Shown here piece by piece: positions 7,903 through 18,700 of a stretch of DNA of 64,000 bases. Numbering within the stretch: the stretch's first letter is position 1; each line of letters opens with the position of its first letter. The notes beneath the pieces were generated by a model. That model worked only from the letters and a program-made list of their open reading frames with translations. It was not told where the DNA came from and ran no database searches. The position numbers and the translations under genes were made by a program. The stretch comes from Vulcanimicrobium winogradskyi (GTDB lineage: Bacteria; Vulcanimicrobiota; Vulcanimicrobiia; Vulcanimicrobiales; Vulcanimicrobiaceae), in contig PLDA01000006.1 in NCBI GenBank assembly GCA_003134965.1, positions 267,486 to 331,485 of the forward strand, in the 5' to 3' direction.

Positions 7903-9423
7903 GTGGCGAAGACGTCGGCGAAGACGTGGGTCCTCGTCGCGGCGATCCTCGGCTCGGCGATGACGTTCATCGACGGGAGCGCGGTCAACGTCGCGCTTCC
8001 CGTGATTCAGCGCGAACTCGGGGCCGACGCCGCGCAGATGCAATGGGTCATCGAGGGCTACTCGCTCTTTCTGTCGGCCTTGATCCTGCTCGGCGGGTCG
8101 CTCGGCGATCTCTACGGCCGCAAGCGCCTTTTCCTGAGCGGCATCGTCATTTTCGCCCTCTCCTCGCTGGCGTGTGTCTTCGCGCCGAACGTCTCCGTGC
8201 TGATCGCGGCGCGCTGCATCCAGGGGATCGGTGCCGCCTGCGCGATGCCCGAGTCGCTCGCGCTCATCAGCGCGACGTTCACCGGCGACGAGCGCGGCCG
8301 TGCGATCGGGACCTGGTCGGGCTTCGCGTCGATCACCGGCGCGCTGGGACCGGTGATCGGCGGTTGGCTGGCGCAGCACGCGTCGTGGCGGTGGGTGTTC
8401 CTGATCAACATCCCGATCGCGATCGCCGTGATCGTCATCTCGTGGCGCGGGTACGCCGAAAGCCGCGACGAGGAGATGCCGCGGCGGCTCGATGTCCCGG
8501 GCGCCGCCCTCGCCACGCTCGGGCTCGGCGCGTTCACTTTCGGTTTGATCCGCGCGCAGGGCGGCCGGCCCGGTGTGCTCGGAATCGCCGCCGTCGTGGT
8601 CGGGATCGCGCTGCTGGTCGCGTTCGTCGCCGTCGAGCGCCGCTCGTCCGCGCCGATGATGCCCCTTAATCTGTTCCGCTCGCGCACCTTCGCCGCGGCG
8701 AACCTGTACACGCTCTTCCTCTACGCCGCGATCGGCGGCAGCCTGTACTTCCTGCCCTATCTGCTCGTCGACGTGCAAGGCTACACGCCGACCGCCGCCG
8801 GCGCGTCGCTGCTGCCGTTCGTCTTGACGATGTTCTTCGCATCGCGCTGGTCGGGTGGTCTGACCCACCGCATCGGGGCGCGGATCCCGCTGGTCGCGGG
8901 CGCGCTGGTCGCGGCGCTCGGGTTCGTGGCGTTCGCGCTGCCCGGCCTCGGCGGGTCGTATTGGACGACGTACTTCCCGGCGGCGATGCTGCTCGGTATC
9001 GGCGGCGCGCTCTTCGTCGCCCCGCTCACCACCACGGTGTTCGACGCGGTCCCCGACGAGAAGAGCGGCGTCGCGTCGGGCGTGAACAACGCCGTCGCCC
9101 GCACCGCGGGGCTGCTGGCGGTCGCCGCGTTGGGGATCGTTCTCGCCGGCGTCTTCAACGGCGGGTTCGACCGCCGGATCGCGCGTCATCACGTGAGCCC
9201 GCAGACCGCCCAGATCGCGCACGACGACCGCGCGCGCCTGTATGCCGGGACGGTGCCGCCCGACGTGCCGCCGCGCGACCGGGCGGACGTCGCGGCAGCG
9301 GTGCGCGAAGGCTACTTGGCGGGATTCCGCGCGGTGATGGCGGCATCGGCCGGCGTCTGCGTGCTGGCCGCTCTGATCGCGCTGCTGGCGATACCGGGTC
9401 AGACGCGGTCGAAAGGAGAATGA
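7903..9423 (+). CDS. MFS drug-efflux type transporter (DHA2/EmrB-QacA family)
   Basis: This 506-aa integral membrane protein has around 14 predicted hydrophobic helices. The first is followed by FIDGSAVNVALPVIQRELG, characteristic of the DHA2 proton-antiporter family. Also visible are motif A between helices 2 and 3 (GSLGDLYGRKRLF), motif C-like GALGPVIGGWL and the following SWRWVFLINIPI. It probably expels hydrophobic compounds in exchange for protons; the substrate is unknown. Translation starts at a GTG at 7903. The gene is divergent from the thioredoxin-like gene with only 55 bases between starts, so the promoters overlap. The SDR gene begins directly after its stop. Confidence 0.9.
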   Translation: MAKTSAKTWVLVAAILGSAMTFIDGSAVNVALPVIQRELGADAAQMQWVIEGYSLFLSALILLGGSLGDLYGRKRLFLSGIVIFALSSLACVFAPNVSVLIAARCIQGIGAACAMPESLALISATFTGDERGRAIGTWSGFASITGALGPVIGGWLAQHASWRWVFLINIPIAIAVIVISWRGYAESRDEEMPRRLDVPGAALATLGLGAFTFGLIRAQGGRPGVLGIAAVVVGIALLVAFVAVERRSSAPMMPLNLFRSRTFAAANLYTLFLYAAIGGSLYFLPYLLVDVQGYTPTAAGASLLPFVLTMFFASRWSGGLTHRIGARIPLVAGALVAALGFVAFALPGLGGSYWTTYFPAAMLLGIGGALFVAPLTTTVFDAVPDEKSGVASGVNNAVARTAGLLAVAALGIVLAGVFNGGFDRRIARHHVSPQTAQIAHDDRARLYAGTVPPDVPPRDRADVAAAVREGYLAGFRAVMAASAGVCVLAALIALLAIPGQTRSKGE

Positions 9424-9425
9424 CC

Positions 9426-10157
9426 ATGACAACCAAGGGAGGCTGCCTCGACGGCCGCGTCGCGATCGTGACCGGGGCGGCGAGCGGGATCGGGCGCGCG
9501 ACGGCACGCCGTTTCGCGGACGAAGGAGCGCACGTCGTCGCGCTCGATCTGAAAGCGCCCGAAGCGCCGGCGGGCGGGCTCGGGATCGCCTGCGACGTCG
9601 CCGACCAGGCCAGCGTCGAGAGTGCCGTCGCGCAGGCCAAAGAGCGCTTCGGCAAGATCGATGTTCTGGCGCACTTCGCCGGGATCACCAAGGACGCGCT
9701 CGCGAGCAAGATGACGCTGCAGCAATGGGACGACGTCATCCGCGTCAATCTCACCGGCTCGTTCATCGTCGCCCAGGCCGTCGCGCGCGAGATGGAGGAT
9801 GGCGGCTCGATCGTGCTCACCTCGTCGCGCTCGTGGCTCGGAAACATCGGTCAGGCGAACTACTCCGCGTCGAAGGGCGGCGTCGTCTCGCTCGCTCGCA
9901 CGCTCGCGCTCGAACTCGGGAAGCGGCGTATCCGTGTGAACGCGCTCGCGCCGGGCTTCATCGAAACGCCGATGACCGACGTCGTCCCCGACCGAGTCCG
10001 CGACAAGGCGGTGAGCGCGATCCCGCTCGGCCGCATCGGACAGCCCGAAGAGATCGCCGCCGTCGCGACCTTCTTCGCGAGCGACGAATCGAGCTACGTC
10101 AGCGGCCAGACGCTGCTGATCGACGGTGGACGCTCCGTCGGCGTCGGCCTCGTCTGA
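9426..10157 (+). CDS. Short-chain dehydrogenase/reductase (FabG-like)
   Basis: This 243-aa classical SDR has the cofactor motif TGAASGIG near residue 20, the catalytic Ser in VLTSSRS, Tyr-x-x-x-Lys in NYSASKGG, and the C-terminal PGFIETPMT and SGQTLLIDGG segments. The usual NNAG is replaced by HFAG. It should reduce or oxidise a carbonyl/hydroxyl substrate with NAD(P)(H); a 3-oxoacyl-thioester role is possible but not provable. ATG 9426 is preferred over ATG 9420 because AGGAG at 9414-9418 then has a 7-base spacer. It is cotranscribed with the MFS exporter, which suggests a shared metabolite. Confidence 0.88.
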   Translation: MTTKGGCLDGRVAIVTGAASGIGRATARRFADEGAHVVALDLKAPEAPAGGLGIACDVADQASVESAVAQAKERFGKIDVLAHFAGITKDALASKMTLQQWDDVIRVNLTGSFIVAQAVAREMEDGGSIVLTSSRSWLGNIGQANYSASKGGVVSLARTLALELGKRRIRVNALAPGFIETPMTDVVPDRVRDKAVSAIPLGRIGQPEEIAAVATFFASDESSYVSGQTLLIDGGRSVGVGLV

Positions 10158-10188
10158 AAGGCGCTTGCTTAGGCTGATCCCTCGGCAA

Positions 10189-10212
10189 CCTTTCGACAAG
10201 CTCAGGATGACA
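10189..10212 (+). repeat. Interspersed repeat copy 1 (core CTTCGACAAGCTCAGGATGA)
   Basis: The sequence CCTTTCGACAAG followed by CTCAGGATGACA is intergenic, just after the SDR gene. It differs from the consensus by one base (T for C). It belongs to a family with nine copies in this window, all in plus orientation. Confidence 0.85.
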
Positions 10213-10243
10213 AGGGGGTGGCCCCGGGCGGGCTGCTTCCGCG

Positions 10244-10272
10244 TTGACGCTCTCCACGGGAGGTGGTATGCT
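10244..10272 (+). promoter_or_regulatory. Sigma70-type promoter of the str operon
   Basis: TTGACG and TATGCT are separated by exactly 17 bases. The site lies about 60 bases upstream of the rpsL GTG start and is the only good promoter seen between the SDR gene and rpsL. Confidence 0.75.
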
Positions 10273-10333
10273 TCGGAGGTTCCGGCCGGACCGCCGTGGT
10301 TCGGCCGCTTTCGTGTGCGTTCCGGAGTACTGA

Positions 10334-10777
10334 GTGCCGACGATCTCCCAGCTGGTCCGTAAGGGCCGCGAGAAACAGCAGAAAAAGGTGAAGACCCCGG
10401 CTTTCCGCGTCGTTTCGACCGGACCCAAGCCGGGCCACCCCGACCTGCCCAACCGGACCTTCGAGGTCGCGGGAAACCCGCAGCGCCGCGGCGTGTGCAC
10501 TCAAGTGAAGACGATCACCCCGAAGAAGCCGAACTCGGCGCTCCGTAAGGTCGCGCGCGTGCGCCTGACCAACGGCGAAGAGGTCACGGCCTACATCCCG
10601 GGGATCGGCCACAATCTTCAGGAGCACTCGGTGGTTCTGATCCGCGGCGGGCGCGTCAAAGATCTCCCGGGCGTGCGCTATCACATCATCCGCGGAACGC
10701 TCGACACCTCGGGCGCCGCGAACCGCAAGCAAGGCCGCTCGAAGTACGGCGCCAAGCGCGCTACGAAGAAGAAGTAA
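10334..10777 (+). CDS. rpsL: 30S ribosomal protein S12
   Basis: This is the decoding-centre protein of the small subunit. It shows the diagnostic VKTITPKKPNSALRKVARVR and AYIPGIGHNLQEHSVVLIRG blocks, then RVKDLPGVRYHIIRG. It is 147 aa, longer than the usual ~123-125. The extra residues are an insertion of about 22 residues (after KTPA, around residues 23-44) just before the conserved GNPQRRG. Lactobacillales S12 has an insertion at the same place, but with a different sequence as I recall it. Translation starts with GTG, with GGAG at 10324. It is the first gene of the rpsL-rpsG-fusA-tuf-rpsJ operon. The residues where streptomycin resistance arises (PKKPNS) are wild-type. Confidence 0.97.
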   Translation: MPTISQLVRKGREKQQKKVKTPAFRVVSTGPKPGHPDLPNRTFEVAGNPQRRGVCTQVKTITPKKPNSALRKVARVRLTNGEEVTAYIPGIGHNLQEHSVVLIRGGRVKDLPGVRYHIIRGTLDTSGAANRKQGRSKYGAKRATKKK

Positions 10778-10792
10778 GGAACCGCGTTTCTC

Positions 10793-11263
10793 ATGCCGCG
10801 TAAAGGCCCCGTCCCCAAACGACCGATTCTGCCCGATCCCAAGTTCGGCTCGAAAGTGCTCGCGCGCTTCATCAATAAGGTGATGCTGCGCGGCAAGAAG
10901 TCTGTCGCCGAGCTGATCACCTATGATGCGCTCGAGCTGATCGCGACCAAGACCGGCCGCGATCCGATGGATATCTTCACGCAGGCGCTCGGCAACGCGA
11001 TGCCGCTCGTCGAGGTTCGTCCGCGACGCGTCGGCGGCGCGACGTACCAGGTGCCGATGGAGGTCCGTCCGGACCGCCGTCAAGCGATGGCGATGCGCTG
11101 GCTGATCACGTTCGCACGCTCGCGCCCCGGCAAGTCGATGACCGAGAAGCTCGCGAACGAGCTGATGGACGCTTCCAACAACCAGGGCGCGTCGATCAAA
11201 AAGCGCGAGGACACGCACAAGATGGCTGAAGCCAACAAGGCCTTCGCCCACTACCGTTGGTGA
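10793..11263 (+). CDS. rpsG: 30S ribosomal protein S7
   Basis: This primary 16S-binding protein nucleates the head of the small subunit. At 156 aa it has the normal length. It starts MPRKGPVPKR and contains VEVRPRRVGGATYQVPMEVRP and the C-terminal DASNNQGASIKKREDTHKMAEANKAFAHYRW. It lies 15 bases after rpsL and 21 bases before fusA. In proteobacteria S7 represses this operon; no S7-like site could be identified here. Confidence 0.97.
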   Translation: MPRKGPVPKRPILPDPKFGSKVLARFINKVMLRGKKSVAELITYDALELIATKTGRDPMDIFTQALGNAMPLVEVRPRRVGGATYQVPMEVRPDRRQAMAMRWLITFARSRPGKSMTEKLANELMDASNNQGASIKKREDTHKMAEANKAFAHYRW

Positions 11264-11284
11264 TGGGCACCCTCTCTTAGCATC

Positions 11285-13393
11285 ATGCCTCTCAAGCGCG
11301 AATATCCGCTCGAACGAACCCGCAATATCGGGATCGCTGCTCACATCGACGCCGGCAAGACGACGGCGACAGAGCGGATTCTTTTCTATACCGGCCGCAC
11401 GCACAAGATCGGCGAGGTCCACGACGGCGCCGCTACCATGGACTGGATGGTTCAGGAGCAGGAGCGCGGGATCACGATCACGTCCGCTGCGACCGCCTGC
11501 ACCTGGCGCGAGACGCGTATCAACATTATCGATACGCCAGGCCACGTGGACTTCACCGTCGAGGTGGAGCGCTCGCTGCGCGTCCTCGACGGCTTGGTCG
11601 CGCTCTTCGATTCCGTCGCCGCGGTGCAGCCGCAGTCCGAAACGGTCTGGCGCCAGGCCAACAAGTACGCCGTTCCGCGCGTCATCTTCGTCAACAAGAT
11701 GGACCGCGTCGGCGCGGACTTCTTCAACTGCGTCAAGCAGATCCGCGCGCGCCTCGGCGCGCCGGCGACCCCGATCCAAGTTCCGATCGGCGCCGAGGCC
11801 GACTTCCTGGGCGTCGTCGACCTGTTCACGATGAGCAAGATCATCTACACGGACGACCTCGGTTCGATGTCCGACAGGACGCCGGTCACCGCGGCCGACG
11901 GCGAGCTGTTTACGACCGCGCAGGAATGGCGCCGGGCGCTGATCGAGGCGATCGCCGAACAGGACGATGCGCTGCTCGAGATGTTCTTCGACGGCCAGGA
12001 GATCCCAGTCGACCGCCTCCACGCGGCTCTGCGCAAGGCGACGATCCAGGGCAAGGTCCTGCCGATGCTCTGCGGATCGGCGTTCAAGAACAAGGGCGTG
12101 CAGCCGCTGCTCGACGCCGTCGTCGACTTCCTGCCATCGCCGATCGACGCGAAGCCGATCACCGGCAAGGATCCGAAGGACGACTCCGACATGACGCGCC
12201 AGCCGCGCGACGAGGAGTACTTCTCCGCGCTGGCGTTCAAGATCGCGACCGATCCGTACGGCAACCTGACGTACTTCCGCGTGTACTCCGGCGTGCTCGA
12301 AAAGGGCTCGTACGTGTACAACGCGCGCAGCGGCCGCAAGGAGCGCATCGGGCGTATCCTGCGGATGCATGCGAACCATCGCGAAGATATCGACGCGATC
12401 GGCGCGGGCGACATCGCGGCGGCGGTCGGCCTCTCCGACACGCGCACCGGTGACACGCTCTGCGACGAGAAGCACCCGATCCTGCTCGAGAACATCGTGT
12501 TCCCGGAGCCGGTGATCTCGCAGGCGATCGAGCCGAAGACCAAGGGCGATCAGGACAAGCTGGGCATCGCGCTGACACGTCTCGCACAAGAAGACCCGAC
12601 GTTCCGTATGCGGACCGACGAGGAGACCCAGCAGACGATCATCGCCGGGATGGGCGAGCTCCATCTGGAGATCATCCTCGACCGCCTCAAACGGGAGTTC
12701 AAGGTCGAAGCGAACGTCGGCAAGCCGCAAGTCGCGTACAAAGAAGCGATCACGAAGAAGGTCGAAAAACAGGGCAAGTTCATCCGGCAGACCGGCGGTA
12801 AGGGCCAGTACGGCGACGTCTGGATCCGCCTCGAACCAGGCGCGCCGAACACGGGCTATGTCTTCGTGTGGGCCATCGTCGGCGGCGCCGTCCCCAAAGA
12901 GTACCAGAAGCCGGTTCAGGAAGGGATTCGCGAGGCTGCCGAGTCCGGCGTGCTCGCGGGCTACCCCGTCCTCGACTTCAAGGTGACGGCGTTCGACGGT
13001 TCGTACCACGACGTCGACTCCAGCGAAATGGCCTTCAAGATCGCCGGCTCGATGGCGTTCAAAGAGGCGAACCGTGCGGCGGGACCGATTCTCCTAGAAC
13101 CGATCATGGGCGTCGAAGTCACCGCACCGCGCGACTACATGGGCGCGGTCAACGGTGACCTCATGCGCCGTCGCGGCCAGATCCAATCGCAGGACGAGGC
13201 GATCGGCGGGGCGGTCGTGATCAAGGCGAACATTCCGCTGAGCGAGATGTTCGGGTACGCAACCGACCTTCGCAGCGCGACCCAGGGCCGCGCCACCTAC
13301 ACGATGGAATTCGCCCGCTACGAGAAAGCGCCCAAGTCGGTCGAAGAAGAGATCGTCGCCAAGGCGCAAGGCAAGAAACTCGCCACCGCTTAG
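11285..13393 (+). CDS. fusA: Elongation factor G
   Basis: This 702-aa translational GTPase drives translocation. The G motifs are intact: AHIDAGKTT (P-loop), the switch region with RGITITSAAT, DTPGHVDF, NKMDR and GSAF. Domain II to V segments are recognisable, for example GMGELHLEII and the domain IV loop GSYHDVDSSEMAFKIA. It is of normal length and in the canonical position between rpsG and tuf. A single-stranded overlap of long antisense frames is only a GC-codon artefact. Confidence 0.98.
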   Translation: MPLKREYPLERTRNIGIAAHIDAGKTTATERILFYTGRTHKIGEVHDGAATMDWMVQEQERGITITSAATACTWRETRINIIDTPGHVDFTVEVERSLRVLDGLVALFDSVAAVQPQSETVWRQANKYAVPRVIFVNKMDRVGADFFNCVKQIRARLGAPATPIQVPIGAEADFLGVVDLFTMSKIIYTDDLGSMSDRTPVTAADGELFTTAQEWRRALIEAIAEQDDALLEMFFDGQEIPVDRLHAALRKATIQGKVLPMLCGSAFKNKGVQPLLDAVVDFLPSPIDAKPITGKDPKDDSDMTRQPRDEEYFSALAFKIATDPYGNLTYFRVYSGVLEKGSYVYNARSGRKERIGRILRMHANHREDIDAIGAGDIAAAVGLSDTRTGDTLCDEKHPILLENIVFPEPVISQAIEPKTKGDQDKLGIALTRLAQEDPTFRMRTDEETQQTIIAGMGELHLEIILDRLKREFKVEANVGKPQVAYKEAITKKVEKQGKFIRQTGGKGQYGDVWIRLEPGAPNTGYVFVWAIVGGAVPKEYQKPVQEGIREAAESGVLAGYPVLDFKVTAFDGSYHDVDSSEMAFKIAGSMAFKEANRAAGPILLEPIMGVEVTAPRDYMGAVNGDLMRRRGQIQSQDEAIGGAVVIKANIPLSEMFGYATDLRSATQGRATYTMEFARYEKAPKSVEEEIVAKAQGKKLATA

Positions 13394-13431
13394 TCACAAC
13401 ACGCAGCTAAAGGACCAGAAAACAAGGCATC

Positions 13432-14634
<1,203 letters not shown>

Positions 14635-14653
14635 CCACGAGAGAAACGAAGAT

Positions 14654-14962
<309 letters not shown>

Positions 14963-14985
14963 AGGCAACGTCACCCTGACAGAAG

Positions 14986-15014
14986 ACCCTGGCGAAAGCC
15001 GGGGTTTTTCTTTT
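14986..15014 (+). terminator. Intrinsic terminator of the str operon
   Basis: An 8-bp stem (ACCCTGGC / GCCGGGGT, one G-T pair) with a GAAA tetraloop is followed directly by TTTTTCTTTT. This is the clearest Rho-independent terminator in the window and lies 23 bases after the rpsJ stop. Confidence 0.92.
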
Positions 15015-15033
15015 GCCGGGGAAAGCACCGGAA

Positions 15034-15459
15034 ATGCCGACGCCGATCGACGTGATGTACGAACGGACTTTCAACGGAACCGCGCGACGGATCTACGAGT
15101 TGCTCACCGAGCTCGGCACGTCGCAGGATCGCATCTGGCCGTTCGCCTCGCAGCCGTTCATACGCAGCCCGGGACCGCTGACGCCCGGCACGACGGAGGA
15201 GTGGCACGGGGGCCTGCACGCGGTGCTGGCCGACGTGGAGCCCGAGAAGCGCATCGTATGGCGGATCGACACCGAAGGTGTCGACGGCACGCACGGCTTC
15301 TCGCTCGACGTCGACGGACGCAAGGTGACGGTGCGGCACCGGCTGACCGCGACGCTCGACGACGTGCAGGGGCGGCTGCTGTGGCGGCGGCTCGAAGAAC
15401 AGCACGAGCGTGCGATCGAAGGCCTGTTCGACAAACTCGCCCGCGTCCTAAAACGCTAG
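15034..15459 (+). CDS. SRPBCC (START/polyketide-cyclase-like) family protein
   Basis: This 141-aa single-domain protein begins MPTPIDVMYERTFNGTARRI and contains GTTEEWHGGLHAVLADVEPE and RIVWRIDTEG. The alternation of strands and the long C-terminal helix (LEEQHERAIEGLFDKLARVL) are typical of SRPBCC ligand-binding proteins. Such proteins bind hydrophobic ligands, and the role here is unknown. The ATG at 15034 is preferred over a TTG at 15013 inside the terminator's T tract. It lies only 20 bases after the str operon terminator, so expression would need readthrough or an unseen promoter. Confidence 0.7.
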   Translation: MPTPIDVMYERTFNGTARRIYELLTELGTSQDRIWPFASQPFIRSPGPLTPGTTEEWHGGLHAVLADVEPEKRIVWRIDTEGVDGTHGFSLDVDGRKVTVRHRLTATLDDVQGRLLWRRLEEQHERAIEGLFDKLARVLKR

Positions 15460-15515
15460 CCCGATTGTTGCGACGTCACGCGTCATTCCTCGACGACAGT
15501 TAGTTCAATAGAGCC

Positions 15516-15580
15516 GACCGTTCGTCGTGGCGTCACGAAATCTGCACAGTCCGTTTAGATGGTAACCACGACGGACGGTT
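15516..15580. repeat. Imperfect inverted repeat upstream of the CHAP lipoprotein gene
   Basis: The arms 15516-15530 (GACCGTTCGTCGTGG) and 15566-15580 (CCACGACGGACGGTT) pair at 13 of 15 positions across a 35-base spacer. The surrounding 247-base gap is less GC-rich than its neighbours. No gene, clear promoter or known riboswitch is visible there. The repeat could be a leader structure or a mobile-element remnant. Confidence 0.5.
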
Positions 15581-15706
15581 AAGAAATCGCTTTTTCCTTG
15601 CGAAGTCATAATATGACCGGAGGTGCCAGCTTGACTCGGCCGAACTGACCAAGCGCGGGTCGGAGCCTTTCCGATTCGGGGTGGCAACGCAGCGGGGGGC
15701 TAGCAA

Positions 15707-18700
15707 ATGCAAGCGACGGTATCGCTTTTTCGAGGTATCAGCCTCGGACTTTTGCTTATTGCAGCCGGTTGCGGTGGTCGCGCGAGCCATATCATGCCTT
15801 CAACGCGTGTGGCTGTTCCCACCGCCATGTCGGTTTCGCCGGGATCGATTCGGCCGCCGGCGATGGTGAAGACCGAGCGTTTGCCGTCGTCCGTGATGAC
15901 GTCGTTCCGCTCGACGAGGAGCGCAATCGCACCCGTTGGTTGGTCTCAACTTCCCGGGGGCGCAATCGTCGCAGCCACGAGCCCCGATGGATCCGTTTGG
16001 GTGCTCTCGAGCCTCGGGTCGGGACCGGACCGATCGATCTGGCACTACGCGAATGGGACGTGGACGAACGTACCCGGCGCCGCGATGCGCATCGCCGTGG
16101 GACCCGACGGAACGCCTTGGGTCGTTAACTCCGCAGGCAGCATCTATTCATTCGACGGGACAACGTGGAACGGTATCGCGGGTGGTGCGAGCGATATTTC
16201 CGTTGGCGCAGACGGCTCGGTTTATGTCATCTCGAATCAGGGCGGCAACCCGTACGGCCGGGGAATCTGGCGTTTTGCTGGCGGAGCCTGGACGCAGATG
16301 CCCGGGGCGGCGGTACGAGTTGCTGCGTCCTGGGACACTGGGTCATATACGGGCGGCCTTTCGCCGGGCGGCATTTGGGTCGTGAATGCCGGCAATTCAA
16401 TCTTTTACTATTCGCCCAGCACAGGGTTCGTTCAAGTTCCGGGCGCGGCGATCGAAGTGGCACCTACGATCATCGGGGGTATCTTTGCGCTCGGATACCT
16501 CCAGAACGCTGACGGAAGCTATCCAATCTATTATTACGATTTGTCTTCGACGACGTGGACAGTCCAGCCGGGTGCGGCAGTCAGCTTATCCTCAAATTCC
16601 GCGTCGACTGTTTACGCCATCGGGGTCGCCGGGGGCATTTATAAAGGGTCTGTAAGTACCGGAGGCTTCGGGGGTGGAGCATCATTACCGGCACCACCAT
16701 GGTGGAACGACTCTGCCGGAGTGAGTCACCTATGCGACTCCTTCCACAACAGTAATTCTAAACCGTTGCCAGACCCAGGCGCTGTGTACCTCGGGGTCCG
16801 CGCATGTGGGCCGCTACCGCTAGACAAGATTCAGAAGGACCTGTCGGTCACGTTCACGGGATTTGGCAATTCACCAAATCAAGCGTTGGAGTGGGAATGC
16901 GTCGAGCTGAGCATGCGCTTCATGTATATCGCATATCGTATCCCGGTGTACGGCGCGGACGGCTTCGACATCGCGACCAACTATCGCGGACCGGTTCTTG
17001 CGAAGATTCCGAACAACGGTATGGGTCCGCTTCCAGTACCGGGGGATATCATCCAGTACGGTGACGGCAATTCGGTGTCATCGACCAAGGTCCCGAATTG
17101 CGACGTGGTCGTTCCAAAGTGCAATTATGGGCATACATCGGTCGTGACCGGCGCATCGATCCCCTCAATCGGCAAGGGAACGATCTATGTGATGGAGCAG
17201 AACAACAGTTCGACGGGCGTCAATATGCTTAGTGTCGAAAATGGAGTTGTCACGGGACGCCCGTACGGAATTACTGCATGGCTTCATCAAGCCGGAACTA
17301 ATACGATAGTGGGTCCGAACCCGACCCCGCTCGTCTCTTCGCTGTCACCGACGTCGATGACGGCCAACGGTCAAGCGCAGACGCTCGTGATCTCCGGTAA
17401 TTCGTTCGCGGCTGGCGACGTGGTGCAATTCAAGTGGGGTCAGGGACTCGGCGCGAACACGTGGAATCCGTCAAACGCTATGCCGACCGTGAACAATCCT
17501 AATCAGATCGCGGTCTCGATGAACCCCGGCAATGTGTCGGACGTGATCGACGTACGCGTATGCAGCAACGGCGCAGCAACGGCGTGTTCCGACGGGTTGG
17601 TCAACGTCGTCGTTTCTGCGCCATCGTCGGGTGTGCCGACCGTCTCGTCCGTTTCGCCGTCGTCGGTGAATGCAAACGGTCAAGCACAGGTCCTGACCAT
17701 CAACGGCAACTCGTTCGCCGCCGGCGACGTTGTAGAGTTCGAATGGGGTCAAGGCTTAGGTGCGGGAAGTTGGCATCTGTCGAATGCCACGCCGAACGTG
17801 GTCAACGCTTCGCAGATCACGGTGTCCATGAACCCCGGTACGGTCAGTGATACGATCTTTGTACGCATCTGCACCGACAGTACCTCGACGAGCTGCTCTG
17901 ACGGGAGCAAGAATGTCGTGGTCACGACGTCGGGCGGCGGCGGCTCGCCGACCGTGTCATCAGTGTCGCCGACGCAGATGTTCGCCAATGGCCAGCAACA
18001 GACCCTCACGATAAACGGCAGCTCGTTCGCCGCGGGCGACATCGTGCAGTTCAAATGGGGCCAAGGTGCAGGGGCGAATGTTTGGAACACATCGAATGCA
18101 ACGCCCCAAATCAACAGCCCAAATCAGATTTCGGTCGGATTGAACCCAGGGACGGTATCGGACAATATCAACGTGCGGGTTTGTAGCAGCAGCGCCGCAA
18201 CGAACTGCTCCGACGGTGCCGCTTCTGTCCTCGTCATCCCACCGGATTTTCTTCCGACGGTTTCGTCTATCTCACCCACTTCGATGCTCGCGAACGGTCA
18301 AACGCAGACGCTCACGATCTACGGGAGCTCGTTCGCGTCCGGCGACATCGTGCAGTACAAGTTTACTCAGGGCGCCGGCGCGAACTCCTGGAACACCTCG
18401 AACGCGACACCGTCCGTCCTCAGCTCGGGGCAGATCTCGGTCGGCTTGAACCCAGGCACGGTGAGCGACACGTTCCAGGTCCGCGTGTGCAGCAGCAGCG
18501 CGGCGACGAATTGCTCTGACGGCAACGCGACCGTATCGGTCAGTCCAGCGGCGGTGACGCCGAGCGTCTCGTCGCTCTCGCCGACGTCGATGACGGCGAA
18601 TGGCCAGACTCAAACGTTGACGATCTTCGGTAGCTCGTTTGCATCCGGCGATATCGTGCAGTACAAGTACACTCAGGGCGCCGGTGCGAACTCGTGGAAC

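Noticed and set aside
7749..7988. Minus-strand frame ending at the TGA read as an independent 79-aa gene, with a start far upstream
   Set aside because: The upstream part overlaps the MFS gene. The strong ribosome-binding site at the internal ATG (7847) and continuation of the thioredoxin-like fold past the TGA support one gene.
7858..9507. Open frame of 549 codons on the minus strand opposite the MFS transporter
   Set aside because: The composition is Arg/Asp/Gly-rich without structure, and it lies opposite a clear membrane protein gene.
10202..13009. Open frame of 935 codons on the minus strand opposite rpsL, rpsG and fusA
   Set aside because: It runs antisense to three unmistakable essential genes, has no family resemblance and is an artefact of GC-rich codon use.
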